Of a stretch of 64,000 nucleotides of DNA, positions 52,442-64,000 are shown piece by piece. Source of the DNA: Crossaster papposus (taxonomy: Eukaryota > Echinodermata > Asteroidea > Velatida > Solasteridae). Under the pieces are notes generated by a model. The model was not told the origin of the DNA. It saw nothing but the letters and a program-made list of their open reading frames with translations, and did not search any database. Position numbers and translations under genes: made by a program. The stretch spans positions 496,001 through 560,000 of the forward strand of contig JBAIAA010000009.1 in NCBI GenBank assembly GCA_037893245.1, read 5' to 3'. Within the stretch, counting starts at the first letter, position 1. Each line of letters opens with the position of its first letter.

Positions 52442-52457
52442 GGCTCCTTTCAGAGCC
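52442..52457 (+). terminator. Altered histone 3' stem-loop, H4 K20N copy
   Basis: GGCTCCTTTCAGAGCC: T to C at the sixth stem position turns the loop-closing U-A into a C-A mismatch. SLBP binding is expected to be weaker. Confidence 0.88.
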
Positions 52458-52891
52458 ACCACGATTTCACAAAAAGAGATTGATTCCAGGTTTTAATTTG
52501 TGTGTACTCTGTTATTATTTGGGCATTGTCTCGTGATTCAGTGTGGATTTTCCTCCCTGTGTCTATTAGTATTAAGGTTTTTTTCTTTTCGTTTATTTCC
52601 CGTAATTATTTCCGGGATGTCTTTATCGAAGACACGGCCTATTTGTTTATTTTGGTAGCTGGGGGAAATTAATTTGCTTGCAAAGTATCATGTACTCGTA
52701 GGTAATATTGACCGTATTGTTTCGGAGGGTAAATAAGTTGTGATCAGTGAAGCGTCCCGGCATGGTGTCCGAATTATCCAATCGGAAGACTGCCCATTGT
52801 TATACTTCAGCCTCAGGATGCTATTCTCTAGTCTTAAGAGACGGCCTGTTCGTTGATTTGGCATTCACTTCTTATCTACTCTCCATTCTGA

Positions 52892-53320
<429 letters not shown>

Positions 53321-53351
53321 GTCACAGCTGCGTCCGCAAAACTAACCGAAC

Positions 53352-53367
53352 GGCCCTTTTCAGGGCC
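53352..53367 (+). terminator. Histone 3' stem-loop, H3 type II
   Basis: GGCCCTTTTCAGGGCC. Confidence 0.95.
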
Positions 53368-54051
53368 AATATTTTTTTCAAAGAGAGATTCATTCCAATC
53401 GCGTTTTCTGTAGAGTTTTGGAAAGTTCAGTTTGGTTACTATAGGTAAATACGAATTTTAACTGGCCAGAGGTCCGGAGAACGGATTAATAAAATTAATC
53501 GGATTAGTCTCTTTCCATTTTGTTTGTTTGTCTCTCTTATTTTTTGTTGTCCCCCCACCCCCCAAAATAAAAAAAAACCCACATTATTTTACTTTTAATT
53601 CGGTAAAAAAGAAGAAGAGTAATTGCCTGGCCATGTACACAATTGTTTATGCAGTCATTTTGTGTCATATTTTCGAAAACGGGAACTCTTCGTTACATTG
53701 GATGATACGCAAGTTTACCCGGCGTTTGGGAAAAAATAAATAATGAGTGAAACCACACCGGATTGTTGGCCTCTACCGAATATAATAAAAAGGTGGATAT
53801 TCTAAATTATTGTTTGTAATTGTTTGTTTCTTGGAGTTTTCATTCGGATTCGGAAGGATAGCTTTTGCCCTCTGTGCGTGTGGCAAGCGCCAATGCATGT
53901 CACTTTGCACGCGTACATAATTCTTCACGCTTGGGTGATTGTGCGGACAATGCGTGTATGCCCAGAATCCTAGCGGGTACCATAAAAGTCGTCCCGGCAT
54001 GCTTGACCTTCCATTCGATCGCACGATCACATACACTCATCTTCTCCAATC

Positions 54052-54420
54052 ATGGCTCCTAAAGTTAGCGGAAAAGGCCAGAAGAAGGCCGGCAACACCA
54101 AGGCTCCGGTCAGCACGAACAAGAAGAGGCGCCGGCGTCGCAAGGAGAGCTACGGCATCTACATCTACAAAGTCATGAAACAGGTGCACCCCGACACAGG
54201 AATCTCCAGCAAGGCAATGAGCATCATGAACAGCTTTGTCAACGACGTGTTTGAGCGCATCGCCGGCGAATCTTCTCGCCTTGCCCACTACAACAAGAAG
54301 TCGACCATCTCAAGTCGTGAAGTGCAGACTGCAGTACGCCTAATCCTCCCGGGAGAGCTTGCCAAGCATGCAGTCAGCGAAGGAACCAAGGCCGTCACCA
54401 AGTATACGACTTCAAAATAG
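54052..54420 (+). CDS. H2B: Histone H2B (type II)
   Basis: Full-length H2B with the same protein as type I but silent type II markers (gcgccggcg; tcttctcgc). Stem-loop at 54465-54480. Confidence 0.98.
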   Translation: MAPKVSGKGQKKAGNTKAPVSTNKKRRRRRKESYGIYIYKVMKQVHPDTGISSKAMSIMNSFVNDVFERIAGESSRLAHYNKKSTISSREVQTAVRLILPGELAKHAVSEGTKAVTKYTTSK

Positions 54421-54464
54421 GTTGACCGAGGGAGGAACAAATAAAACGAAAAACATAACCAAAC

Positions 54465-54480
54465 GGCTCTTTTCAGAGCC
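54465..54480 (+). terminator. Histone 3' stem-loop, H2B type II
   Basis: GGCTCTTTTCAGAGCC. Confidence 0.95.
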
Positions 54481-55274
54481 AACACAATTAAAAAAGAGAG
54501 ATGTGACTGTCTGATCTGTGTTACTAATTTAGTCAATATTCGTAGGTGTAAAATCGTTCGGGTGGTGTTCCCGTCTTTTCATTCCCCCCGACCTTAAAAG
54601 GAGAAATGAAGATCAACATTAACCTTCTGTTCTCGTCGCCTTTGAAAACAAATATGTGACTTGAAAAGGCATGACGGGGAAAAGTATTTCTGTAGTATTT
54701 GGAGTTCTATTGTTTTACACCGTAGTAAAGAGCGATTCGTTAGCTTTGCAATGATACCAAAAGTATTTATTTACATCATTTAATTACCAGGATATATACA
54801 ACATTGCAGGGCTGACAGTGCGCCGCCCAACCTAAGCGATCGAATTTATAAAACCAACGAATAGCTTTGACCAAAACAATTATACGCGTGCCCGCCAACA
54901 ACGAAATTGACAAATGGGGGTCATTGTTAATTTAGCCTCAGTAAGTCACGTAGGAATTTGCAATGGCGGAACAGCCTTTTGTTATTCAGCACCTGTGCGC
55001 GCAGTGGTTTTTGTTCATTCAGTCTCCATTACGAGAAGTAGTGGTTTCTTGTTTGATGTATGTTTAATATATGTGTTTGTCGTATCTCTGTGCAGACAAA
55101 TCCGTGACAGTTTTCAATGTGGTTTATGAGGGACGATCTGCGGCCAGCGTGGAGGCAGGTCAATCGGTAGGCAACAGGGACACACCGTCGGGATAACAGA
55201 AATCGTCTGAGAAAGCAGGTAAGGTTTTTGGGTGCTTTGGTTTTTTGCTGTTATGATTTCATCGCTTAGATTGA

Positions 55275-55306
<32 letters not shown>

Positions 55307-55505
55307 CTCGTTCAAAAAATGTATCCCTGTCTCCACGCATCCAAAAATGGATGCGGTGCACTCAACCGTACAGTAAGTGTGTCGCGCGTGATTGGCTACT
55401 TGGCGTGCTTCGGCCAATCCACCGGAACGCTATAACTAGTGCTGTCGCCCCCCCGTACGGCACTTTCACTGCAGATCGCAATCTACTGTCACCAATTACT
55501 TCAAG

Positions 55506-55883
55506 ATGACTGGACGAGGAAAGAGCGGAAAAGCAAGAAGCAAGGCCAGGAGCAGGTCCTCAAGGGCGGGACTGCAGTTCCCCGTGGGTCGCGTTCATCG
55601 ATTTTTGCGAAGGGGCAACTACGCTGAGCGGGTTGGAGCCGGTGCACCGGTCTACCTGGCAGCCGTGATGGAATACCTGACCGCGGAGATCCTGGAGCTG
55701 GCCGGTAACGCAGCACGAGACAATAAGAAGACGAGAATTAACCCTCGACATCTGCAGCTTGCTATACGCAACGACGAAGAGCTTAACAAGTTGATGAGTG
55801 GGGTTACCATCGCGCAAGGCGGTGTGCTTCCCAACATCCAGCAAGTACTTCTGCCCAAAAAGACCGCCAAAGTATCAAAGTAA
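55506..55883 (+). CDS. H2A: Histone H2A (type II, last unit)
   Basis: 125-residue H2A with the KKTAKVSK ending of type II. The upstream (GACA)n run is the longest in the window, and a 2-bp difference before the start (cgccccccc) closes the upstream frame. Stem-loop at 55923-55938. Confidence 0.97.
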   Translation: MTGRGKSGKARSKARSRSSRAGLQFPVGRVHRFLRRGNYAERVGAGAPVYLAAVMEYLTAEILELAGNAARDNKKTRINPRHLQLAIRNDEELNKLMSGVTIAQGGVLPNIQQVLLPKKTAKVSK

Positions 55884-55922
55884 TACAAACAAATTACTTT
55901 GCCTCCACAAACAAAACCAAAA

Positions 55923-55938
55923 GGCTCTTTTCAGGGCC
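55923..55938 (+). terminator. Histone 3' stem-loop, H2A type II
   Basis: GGCTCTTTTCAGGGCC. Confidence 0.93.
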
Positions 55939-57244
55939 ACCACATATTTACAAGAGAGAAACGCCGCTGTCTGTCTGTCTGTCTGTTCTTCATTTTTAAA
56001 TAAATTTTTAAAAGATATTAAGAAAGTGTTTGTTGTCATCCGGGCGCGCGTGCGTTTTAACTTGTATCCCGGCGACCTTCATATAAAAACTAGTTCATTA
56101 AATATGCAACGCGCGCACTGTGACTTCAACAAAGCAAAAATAAATACGCGCTGTGTCTGTACTCTATATATATACATGTACTACGCGTACTGTACAGTAC
56201 ATGCATGTTCAGTTTGTAAAAGTACGTGAATGATAATATACCCGCGACCCAGCACATCAAAATCAAGAATAAGTCGGAAAAAGACTTTCGGAGATATAAA
56301 TATAATAAGATTGCAAATTCAATAAGCTTTGTAATGACATCCATCACAAGCCTTTAGCTCGGAAAATATTGGTTACGAGTTACAGACTGGGGATGGGTAT
56401 CATTAGAAAGCCTATGGAATTTCAAATGTTACTATGTACATATCGTGAATTGTCATTTCCCGCTTATTATTGATTTTGATATCCTGGGTCACATTTTCAT
56501 AGATTTAACAAAAACATTGGAAATGTGTGGTCTATTAGCTTCGTTTTCGTGTTCTGTCTTACCTGGGCCCAATTTCATAACAAATGTAAGCACAACAATT
56601 TGCTTAGCATGAAACATTTTCCTTGGCCAAACTGAAGATTTCCGAACACGTTTTATTGACGGTCGTGAATTCTCGTTAACGTTCGCGACTACAATTTCGA
56701 CGTCTGGGTGTACACAATTAAATAGTCAGGCCATAGAACCAGACTATTTTCACCGCCCACAAAGTGGGACATTTAGGTTCTGCTTGAAAACAAATAAACC
56801 GGCGTGAACGGTAAACGATCGAGGCGCGGTTGTGCCGAAGGGCGCCATCTATCGGCACGCTCGTACCGGTAGGTCTGTGTGTATTTACAGCGGCGAGGCG
56901 CAGTGCAGCATGGCGATAATTTTGATACCAGCCGCATTTTTCCAGATTTTCAAGTGACTTTTGGTTTAAAAAAATGAATTTGTAAAAGAATATTGTCGAT
57001 GTGTATGAAAATGTGTTATGAAAACCCCCCAAGCTCATGAATATTGATGTAAATTAACGTGCCAAAAGTTGGTAATTTCTATAAACGGGTTTGCGTCGGG
57101 CTCTGTGAGAAGTCCTTTTCTTGACCCCAAATACACAAATTAGAAAAGTTAAAATAAGAATATTATTCGGATGAGAACAATGGGCGGGGGAATCAATTTG
57201 CATGCATAATTCCAGAGCGCCCTATTGGTTCAATGTCAATCGTT

Positions 57245-57280
57245 ATCGCTTCTCGGCCTTTTGGCTAAGATCATGTGCAG
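57245..57280 (+). pseudogene. U2: U2 snRNA 5' half, interrupted by B3
   Basis: Matches U2 to ATGTGCAG (C for T relative to the other copies), then family B begins. The 3' half must lie beyond the window. Confidence 0.92.
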
Positions 57281-58559
57281 CTTTTTTGCTCCCGTGATTT
57301 TGAGGCGGAGTCAGGTTTTGTCGTGTTAGGCTGATATATTTTGTATACCAGTGTATTCCTTTTGGTTTATAGACCAGGTTGGTCTTATTTTCGCCAAATT
57401 TCTTAGGATTTTTGGTTGTTGTTTTGGAGGTTTTTAGTTTTGGTTTTTGGTCGCTGGCTGTATACGCAGTGCTGTAGCAGCCAGCGCCATTCGTTTACGT
57501 ACAGCCTTTGTTCTCCCCGTGTAAGTCCACGGGCCCATAGGTTTGTACGTGTTTCTTTGTCCGTCCCGTACAGTGTACGGCTTTTCCTTTGTTGTGCATT
57601 TACCCGTGGCGCTTACATAACACCAGTTGTGTGTGTGTAGTGCTACGGGTTTATCTATTTCCTTGTGTGCGTGGAGACAATAAGTCTTGCCTTCACGCCA
57701 CTTTTTGTACATATATACTAGTGTTGTACATGTATGTACTGCGCTTGTATTTTTTAAATACACAGCGCGTGTGCATACATTGCTTTCTAGTTTAGCTGGA
57801 CTAGGCAGTTGCTAGTCCAGCCTTTTTTAAATACCCAGGAGGTTTTTTCCTTTCTTGGTATTTTGTATTCTTTGGATTATTTCCAGTATGGCTGGAGGTA
57901 ATACTTCTAGTGCTAGGCGTCCCCGCGCTTTCGAACTTAGTTTCGATGGCAAGGAGACGCCTAGCGATGTCTTTAAGGTCCTCCGGGGGATTGGGATTGT
58001 CCCGTCCTCCCACCTGGAGGCCTTACAACCCCTTTCCTGCGGCCGGTTTGACCTTACGTTCAAATCGGCCGTCTTGGCTCGTCGTTTCGAGCTTGATCTG
58101 GACCAGCTTCCTGGGTGTCGAGTTACATCCTTTGACATGAAGCTGGTCTCAGTCCATTATGTAGAGATGGATCTGGACGACAATGTCGTCAGATCCATCC
58201 TCTCTAAGTACGGCAGGGTCCATAAGGGTAGGTTTTTGACCTACCCCGAGGAGCCTGCCGTGTTTACTGGCACCCGGCAGTACTTAATGTCGGGTGTCAG
58301 GTCTATCCCGTCGGTTATCCGCATCGGGAATCGCAATGCCTGGGTCGGCCACTCTGGTCAGACCCGGACTTGCGCCCGATGCGGAAGCCCGGGCCATTCT
58401 ACAGGCAACCCATACAAAAATATTCTATAGAATTCTATAAAAAAAAAATCTATAGAATTTCTATAGAAACTTCTTATAGAGTTTCTATAGATTTGGTTCT
58501 AAAGAATCCTATAGAATGTGTATATAAATTCTAAAGAACTTCTATAGAATTTTGGCCCA

Positions 58560-59290
58560 TTTTCTTTAGAATTTCTATACAGCTCTTTAGAATTTCTATA
58601 GAGACATTTCTATAGAAATCCTTTAGAAATAATTGTACTTTTCTATAGAATTGTTGTAGAATTTCTATAGGATCTATAGATACATTTATAGAATTTCTAT
58701 AAAACTCTATAGAATTCCAATAGAAACGTCCTATAGAAATCCTTTAGAAATAATTGTATTTTTCTATAGAATTGTTGTAGAATTTCTATAGGATCTATAG
58801 ATAAATGTATAGAATTTCTATAAAACTCTATAGAATTTTAATAGAAACGTCCTATAGAAATCCTTTAGAAATAATTGTACTTTTCTATAGAATTGTTGTA
58901 GAATTTCTATAGGATCTATAGATAAATGTATAGAATTTCTATAAAACTCTATAGAATTTCAATAGAAACGTCCTATAGAAATCCTTTAGAAATAATTGTA
59001 CTTTTCTATAGAATTGTTGTAGAATTTCTATAGGATTTCTATAAAACTTTATAGAATTTCAATAGAAACGTCCTATAGAAATCCTTTAGAAATAATTGTA
59101 CTTTTCTATAGAATTGTTGTAGAATTTCTATAGGATCTATAGATAAATTTATAGAATTTCTATAGAACTCTTTAGAATTTTTATAGAAACGTCCTATAGA
59201 AATAATTGTACTTTTCTATGGAATTTCTATAGGATCTATAGATAAATGTATAGCATTTCTATACAACTCTTTAGAATGTCCATAGAAACG
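58560..59290 (+). repeat. ~121-bp tandem repeat in TIR element 2, left arm
   Basis: Five units anchored by cctttagaaataattgta at 58620, 58741, 58862, 58983 and 59083 (the last one shortened to 100 bp), each built from TCTATAGA motifs. Confidence 0.88.
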
Positions 59291-59399
59291 TCCTATAGAA
59301 ATCCTTTACGAATAATTGATGTGGAATTTATGATAATACGATTTCCATAGGATCTACAGTTTTCCTTAAAAAATTGAATGCTTTTTCTATAGATTTTAT

Positions 59400-61380
59400 A
59401 TAGAAATTTTTATTTGGAATCTCACGATTGCCTATACAATGTTAAAGTATTAAAGCGCTATAAGGAGCCTTCTTAAATTTGACAGAACGCATATACATGT
59501 ACATGGTTTATGAAGTAAGCATTTAAAGCACCATCAATTTTAAATCATATCATATACGGGTCAGTACAAGTAGTAAATTTCTCTTAATTCTGGGTTGTAA
59601 TCTTTTGGAATTTTTGTACAAGCACTTACTTTCTGATTCTGTTAAGGGAATTTTGCAAAATTGCGAATTTATGTTGTACATGTAATGGCAATCCCTAAAT
59701 TCACAGGTTTTAATCAACTTTTTTAAATATTAAATTTAAAGGGAACGTAAACGTTTTGGTAATTAGAACCCATTGTTTGTTTCAATCCTATATAGTTATA
59801 GATACATGTATATACCATAAAACTAACCTGTAAAAATTTTATTTCCAAAGGTGGTAGCGATTTTGAGATACTGCCGAAAATCTGGAGTGGTTATGTCCAC
59901 GCAGGAATAATAATCTGCATTGGAATACACAGTCTGAGAAACATCACTGCAGTAACGCTTCTCAGATTCAATTTTTTTGGGATAAAAAAAAGTGATATCT
60001 TTTTCCTATAACCGCAGTACTTTGAAGTGAAAGGTTTCTAAAAATGCATAAAACTATCCAAAGCTGCTGTACTTCTTACCAAGTAAGTGTTTATTGCCAC
60101 TAATTGTTGGAGTCATTACCAAACATATACGAGCCCTTTAAGTAGACCACTAAAAGTGAATACTTGTAGATAAGGGATGGATGGATGGTGGCATCTCAAA
60201 CGTCAAAGACGGTGTAGCACATCTATGGTGGTGTGTAATTCTGAAAAAAACAATTGGTGAAATTATTATTTAACATTGCGCCAAGTGTTACTTTTATAAG
60301 ATTGAATCACTTGACCCTACCCGACCTGAATCCATCAAAATCCATACCCTATTTGAGGACTTTGGCAGATTTAGGAAACTTCCATATTGAAAACTGGGGG
60401 ATTGATGGATTTATGATTGTGAACCTACCAGTACTGCAGGATTTTGATGGATTCAGGAACCTCTATATTGAGCAGTCACCACGAACATTGTGCTCAACAA
60501 AAATGGTAGCTTTTGCTGATTCAGGATACCCAAGGGGTTGGGGTTAGGATTATTGCACATTGACTAAGCCTGGGAGCGGGATTCTTTTTCACAAACCTCG
60601 ATCCAAGGCAGGTTTAGGCCGATATCAGTGGGAAGCACAACCGGCCTCGCTCGCTGTGAACCGTTTGCCGACAGATATTTCCAGCCTTGCTCATGACGGT
60701 TTATCCGTTATCAGTTTTGAATCTTTGAAAAACTTTTCTTGTATATATACCCGTCAACCGACACAAACCGGTTAAGATCTGGATCTTTATACATTTACAT
60801 GTACTTACTTTATTAAGCTCCTTGACCTTGTTTGCCAGTGACTGGCGCATGACGACAGAAGCAGCTATAGGAAATTTCTTCTGTGTGAAATCTGAAATGA
60901 GAAAAAAGTGAATATTGAAAAGAACTAACCTTTATTCCTCGTGGTACAGAATGCAAAAATGTAATGAAGCTAATGTTATAGATGCAGCAACAAAAAAACA
61001 TTTGTGGTTGCATATTATTAACCCTTCCATGAGTTCACAGCACAAATGTCCAGCCTTTTGCATGTGTTCCTACGGGGAACACAATTATCCACAGCTTCTA
61101 GTTTACAATCACTATGCAGGAAAACAACAACTAGTCTGTGCTTTTTGTGTTGCTTAACACTAACACAAAATCCAATGTAGTGAAATAAATTTTGCAAAAA
61201 TGAAACTACATGTACATGTATTAATTATTTGTTTTTAATGAATTTTATATGGCTCGTACGCGTGCCAAATCAATTTTTGTTCTCTTAAAAACATTACTAT
61301 TACTAACTATAATTTAAATTAAAAATACTAGTCTAAAAATATTAACTAGTAACAAAATTGTGTCGAACGATAATTACGTA
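59400..61380. other. Interior of TIR element 2, no recognised gene
   Basis: AT-rich sequence. Frames of 97 residues (60254-60547) and 71 residues (60560-60775) show no domain I know. No transposase catalytic motifs seen. It could include ancient insertions. Confidence 0.45.
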
Positions 61381-61384
61381 AATA

Positions 61385-61992
61385 GATAGAGAGGGTTTTT
61401 ACAGGTTAACAGCCGTTAAACAGAAACCGTGCACAAATTTCGGGCAATAACTCCATACTGCCGCACGGTCTACCCCAACCAAAAATTTGTATGAGTACTT
61501 TATCAACTCACCCAGCTGCTGCCCACCAAAAACCGGTCAAATCTCGGCCAATTTCTGTAAAAAAGGTGAAAACTATGCCCGTTCCGCAAACCCGACTGTT
61601 ACAAGATGGCGAAAACTTCGTTCAATGGGTGCTGTTTTCCAAACCCTGGCTTCGGTCTATTGTGGCTGTACCTCTGGGGCATTGCTAAACTGTATGAATA
61701 AGGCCGCGGAAGATGAAGCTTGTGTTTCAAAAACGGCTCTGCGGCTTGAAATTACGCACGAGTTATCCGCCATCTTGTATTGTAACAGTCGCGTTTGCGG
61801 AACGGGCATAGTTTTCATCTTTTTTACAGAAATTGGCCGAGATTTGACCGGTTTTTGGTGGGCAGCAGCTGGGTGAGTTGATAAAGTACTCATACAAATT
61901 TTTGGTTGGGGTAGACCGTGCGGCAGTATGGAGTAATTTGTGCACGGTTTCTATTGTTTAACGGCGGTTAACCTGTAAAAAAACTCTCTATC
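61385..61992. mobile_element. 608-bp foldback element (MITE) with TA duplication
   Basis: Two long inverted arms (about 61385-61610 and 61769-61992) start GATAGAGAGGGTTTTTACAG and pair along about 225 bp. A loop of about 158 bp lies between them. TA flanks both sides (61383-61384, 61993-61994), as for Tc1/mariner-type elements. The arms still match closely, so the insertion is fairly recent. Confidence 0.85.
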
Positions 61993-62522
61993 TATGGGTC
62001 TCCGCCCTACGGGCGTCGGGAGACCCAGAGTTCTAGGGGTATTTTTAAGGGGCAGGTTTATAGTTCGAAAAATAAATAAACATAAATTAAGGTAATATTA
62101 TTATTAAGACAAATCCAAATATAAGACATCTAGCCTAAACTTACCATACGCCAACACGGTACAAAGCGCTGCTTCTTCCCCTTCTGCCACTGCCAGTAGA
62201 ACTCGAACATTCTTTGACGAGAGCCACTTTTTTCTTTTGATTTTCAAAAAATTGAAATTGCACCTTGCAAATCCATCACAGTGACCTCGCCAACTGCACT
62301 CTTAATGGGAAGAACATCCCAGATGTCCTCATTGTCAACCCATTTCACTAAAACATACTGCGAATGCTAACTCCCATTTCCAGCCATTTTTCAATACTAA
62401 ATCTGAAAAGATAGGAGTATATTCTGAGTAAATGTGGGAAGCTGAACTAGCACAACAAGCCGCATGTGCGATATGCGCGCCACACGTGAAATAAACCGTT
62501 GAACCATACCGTACTGTAACTT

Positions 62523-62670
62523 GTCCATAGGGGGTACTTGTATTGGTCAATACAGCCATGAGGGGGTGCTTGTATTGTCAATGCAGCTATGAGGGGGTGC
62601 TTGTATTGGTCAATGCAGCCATGAGGGGGTGCTTGTATTGGTCAATGCAGACACATAAGGGGGTGCTTGC
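62523..62670 (+). repeat. ~37-bp minisatellite in TIR element 2
   Basis: About four units of catgagggggtgcttgtatt then ggtcaatgcag. Copies vary slightly. Confidence 0.85.
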
Positions 62671-62814
62671 ATTGCACTGGTAAATATATGCAGCCGGGAA
62701 GGGTACTTGTATTGGTCAATCCGCGTGCTTGCCTTTGCCACCAGAGGAGGGGTTGCGAATATTGTATATATTGGTACAGCTGACCGCGCAGCTCGCAATT
62801 AAAAAACAGGCAAA

Positions 62815-62988
62815 ATGAGCACCAAACAACGTAGAAAAAGACCGAAATATAAATCGTATATGTTGTCAGACAACCTCTTTGCGCTTCCTCGACGAACACA
62901 GTACAGGTGGCCAGGAAAAGACCGGATGTCGAATGATTCAGATTCTGATTCCGACTCTGATCTCAACGACATGACATGGGACATTTAG
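62815..62988 (+). CDS. Small ORF, 57 residues, in TIR element 2
   Basis: Reads MSTKQRRKRPKYKSYMLSDN, then LFALPRRTQYRWPGKDRM and a Ser-Asp repeat (NDSDSDSDSDLNDMTWDI). A basic start with an acidic end is compositionally unlike the AT-rich surroundings and could be the first exon or a remnant of an element protein. No family recognised. It lies just inside the right subterminal repeats. Confidence 0.35.
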   Translation: MSTKQRRKRPKYKSYMLSDNLFALPRRTQYRWPGKDRMSNDSDSDSDSDLNDMTWDI

Positions 62989-63000
62989 CAGAAACATTTC

Positions 63001-63400
63001 ATTTCTATAGAATTCTATAAACGTTGTATTTAATTTCTATAGAAGTCTATATTTCCTTTCTATAGAAGTCTATATACGTTGTATTTAATTTCTATAGAAG
63101 TCTATATTTCCTTTCTATAGAAGTCTATATACGTTGTATTTAATTTCTATAGAAGTCTATATTTCCTTTCTATAGAAGTCTATATATTTCCTTTCTATAG
63201 AAGTCTATATACGTTGTATTTAATTTCTATAGAAGTCTATATATTTCATTTCTATAGAAGTCTATATACGTTGTATTTAATTTCTATAGAAGTAGAAATA
63301 TTTCATTTCTATAGAATTCTATAAACGTTGTATTTAATTTCTATAGAATTCTATATATTTCATTTCTATAGAAGTCTATATATTTTATTTCTATATACTT
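63001..63400 (+). repeat. TTCTATAGAA palindrome array, right arm of TIR element 2
   Basis: Units of about 68 bp containing tctatagaagtctatat and acgttgtatttaattt, repeated about six times. Confidence 0.88.
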
Positions 63401-64000
63401 TTCTTCAGTTTCTATAAAGTGCAATTTCTATAGAAATTCAAGCTCTATAGAATTTCTACAGAGTTCTATAGAACATAAATATATTCTATAGAAGATCCAG
63501 GAGGTTTCTATAGAAAGTACACTTTTCTATAGAGTTCTTTAGAGCTCTATAAAGCGTTCTATAGATTTCTATAGAAATTTTTTGTATGGGAAATGTATCA
63601 CGGTAACGTGCTACAAATGCTTGCAGTTGGGTCATCCCTCCGGGGAGTGCCCCAACAAGGTGATGTGCACCTTCTGCGGGGTCGAGGGGCACGGTTTTAA
63701 ACTGTGCCCTAAGTCCTTCGCAGAGAGGGTGCGACCTGCCAAGCGGTGGGCAGATGTGGTGGTGCAGGGGAAATCTTCCCCTGCACAACATAAGGGGGAG
63801 GCTTCTCCGCCTCTTGAAGCGCCCACACTTGTGGGCGCCGAGGGGGCGGTGAGCCCTTCCTCTTCCTCTAGCTCCGGGCTCGATCCGTCGGGCTCGGAGA
63901 CTGTAACGGTGTCCGATGCCAATATGGTATCGGACTTCGAATTGCCTCGAGCACCGTGTCTTCGGTGCTCGAAGGATGCCGGTCCTCTACGATCCGCGGA

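Larger units (their letters stand above)
58409..63590. mobile_element. TIR DNA element 2 (TTCTATAGAA subterminal repeats)
   Basis: 5,182 bp. The ends are imperfect inverted repeats: CCCATACAAAAATATTCTAT on the left, and CCCATACAAAAAATTTCTAT as the complement of the right. A 2-bp duplication AA (58407-58408, 63591-63592) is visible against the intact site gcaaatgtatcac in B1. Several hundred bases at each end consist of TTCTATAGAA palindromes. The interior has no recognisable transposase. The terminal design is the same as in TIR element 1, so the two probably belong to one superfamily. Confidence 0.85.
57281..64000 (+). mobile_element. Family B retroelement, copy B3, with nested DNA element (partial)
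   Basis: The 5' UTR is more diverged than B1/B2 (cttttttgctcccgtgattttgagg), and the ORF starts at 57888. A 5,182-bp TIR element interrupts the ORF in the first CCHC knuckle. B sequence resumes at 63593 and runs off the window. The resumed part matches the chimera fragment at 35897. Confidence 0.88.
57888..64000 (+). pseudogene. Family B ORF1 interrupted by TIR element (B3, partial)
   Basis: 57888-58408 encodes MAGGNTSS to the start of knuckle 1 (CARCGSPGHST). From 63593 it continues through knuckles 2 and 3 ([28 protein letters not shown]) and the Ser-rich linker into the Cys-rich module, open to the window end. Confidence 0.87.

Noticed and set aside
61487-61876. 129-residue ORF in TIR element 2
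   Set aside because: Spans both arms and the loop of the foldback element; no domain.

Overview
This window is a eukaryotic tandem histone gene array, almost certainly from an echinoderm. H4 has Cys at position 73 as in sea urchins, and the H2B tail ([14 protein letters not shown]) closely resembles starfish H2B. All genes lie on the + strand. Read from H4, the repeat unit is H4 - H3 - H2B - H2A - U2 snRNA, about 6.25 kb (6,249 bp in the one unit without an insertion). The histone genes lack introns and end in the replication-type stem-loop plus a purine-rich U7-type element. No H1 gene is present. U2 has replaced it as the fifth member of the unit.

Five copies of a nearly uniform unit (type I) run from 1 to about 39368, with rearrangements near 35.9 kb and 39.4 kb. 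A slightly diverged unit class (type II) runs from 39369 to 57280. Several histone genes are damaged or altered: an H2A that lost its start and tail (23245), a frameshifted H2A (31119), an H4 fused in frame to a retrotransposon ORF (35675), an H3 fused to H2B by deletion (38992-39698), an H4 with K20N and a weakened stem-loop (52095), and an H4 with A76P (19994).

The striking feature is the U2 gene. Seven U2 loci have a visible 5' end and six of them are interrupted at the same place, the branch-point recognition sequence (GTGTAG/TATCTG). An eighth survives only as a 3' half joined to element sequence. The inserts are LINE-like elements that encode only an ORF1/Gag-like protein with three CCHC zinc knuckles and no reverse transcriptase. 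There are two families. Family A (4022-5903, 25094-26779, 33024-34754) has a Pro-rich ORF and GGTGGTGGG-rich 3' UTRs. Family B (42552-45060, 45062-51175, 57281-end, and 3' fragments at 18401 and 35897) has a long hairpin-rich 5' UTR and an ORF with CCHC knuckles, a Cys-rich module, a basic stretch and two C2H2 fingers. They look like non-autonomous, half-LINE parasites that must borrow an RT from a U2-specific LINE outside the window. Keno (Tx1 group) and Utopia are the known U2-targeting lineages. Two B copies stand head to tail in one U2 gene.

Two B copies carry nested terminal-inverted-repeat DNA elements (46519-50110 and 58409-63590). Both begin CCC(T/A)TAC, have 2-bp target duplications, and are filled with element-specific palindromic subterminal repeats (TCCTGTGGTA in one, TTCTATAGAA in the other). 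No transposase is recognisable. The second contains a further 608-bp foldback element. The layout is therefore nested three deep: host U2/histone repeat, then site-specific retroelement, then DNA transposon, then foldback MITE.
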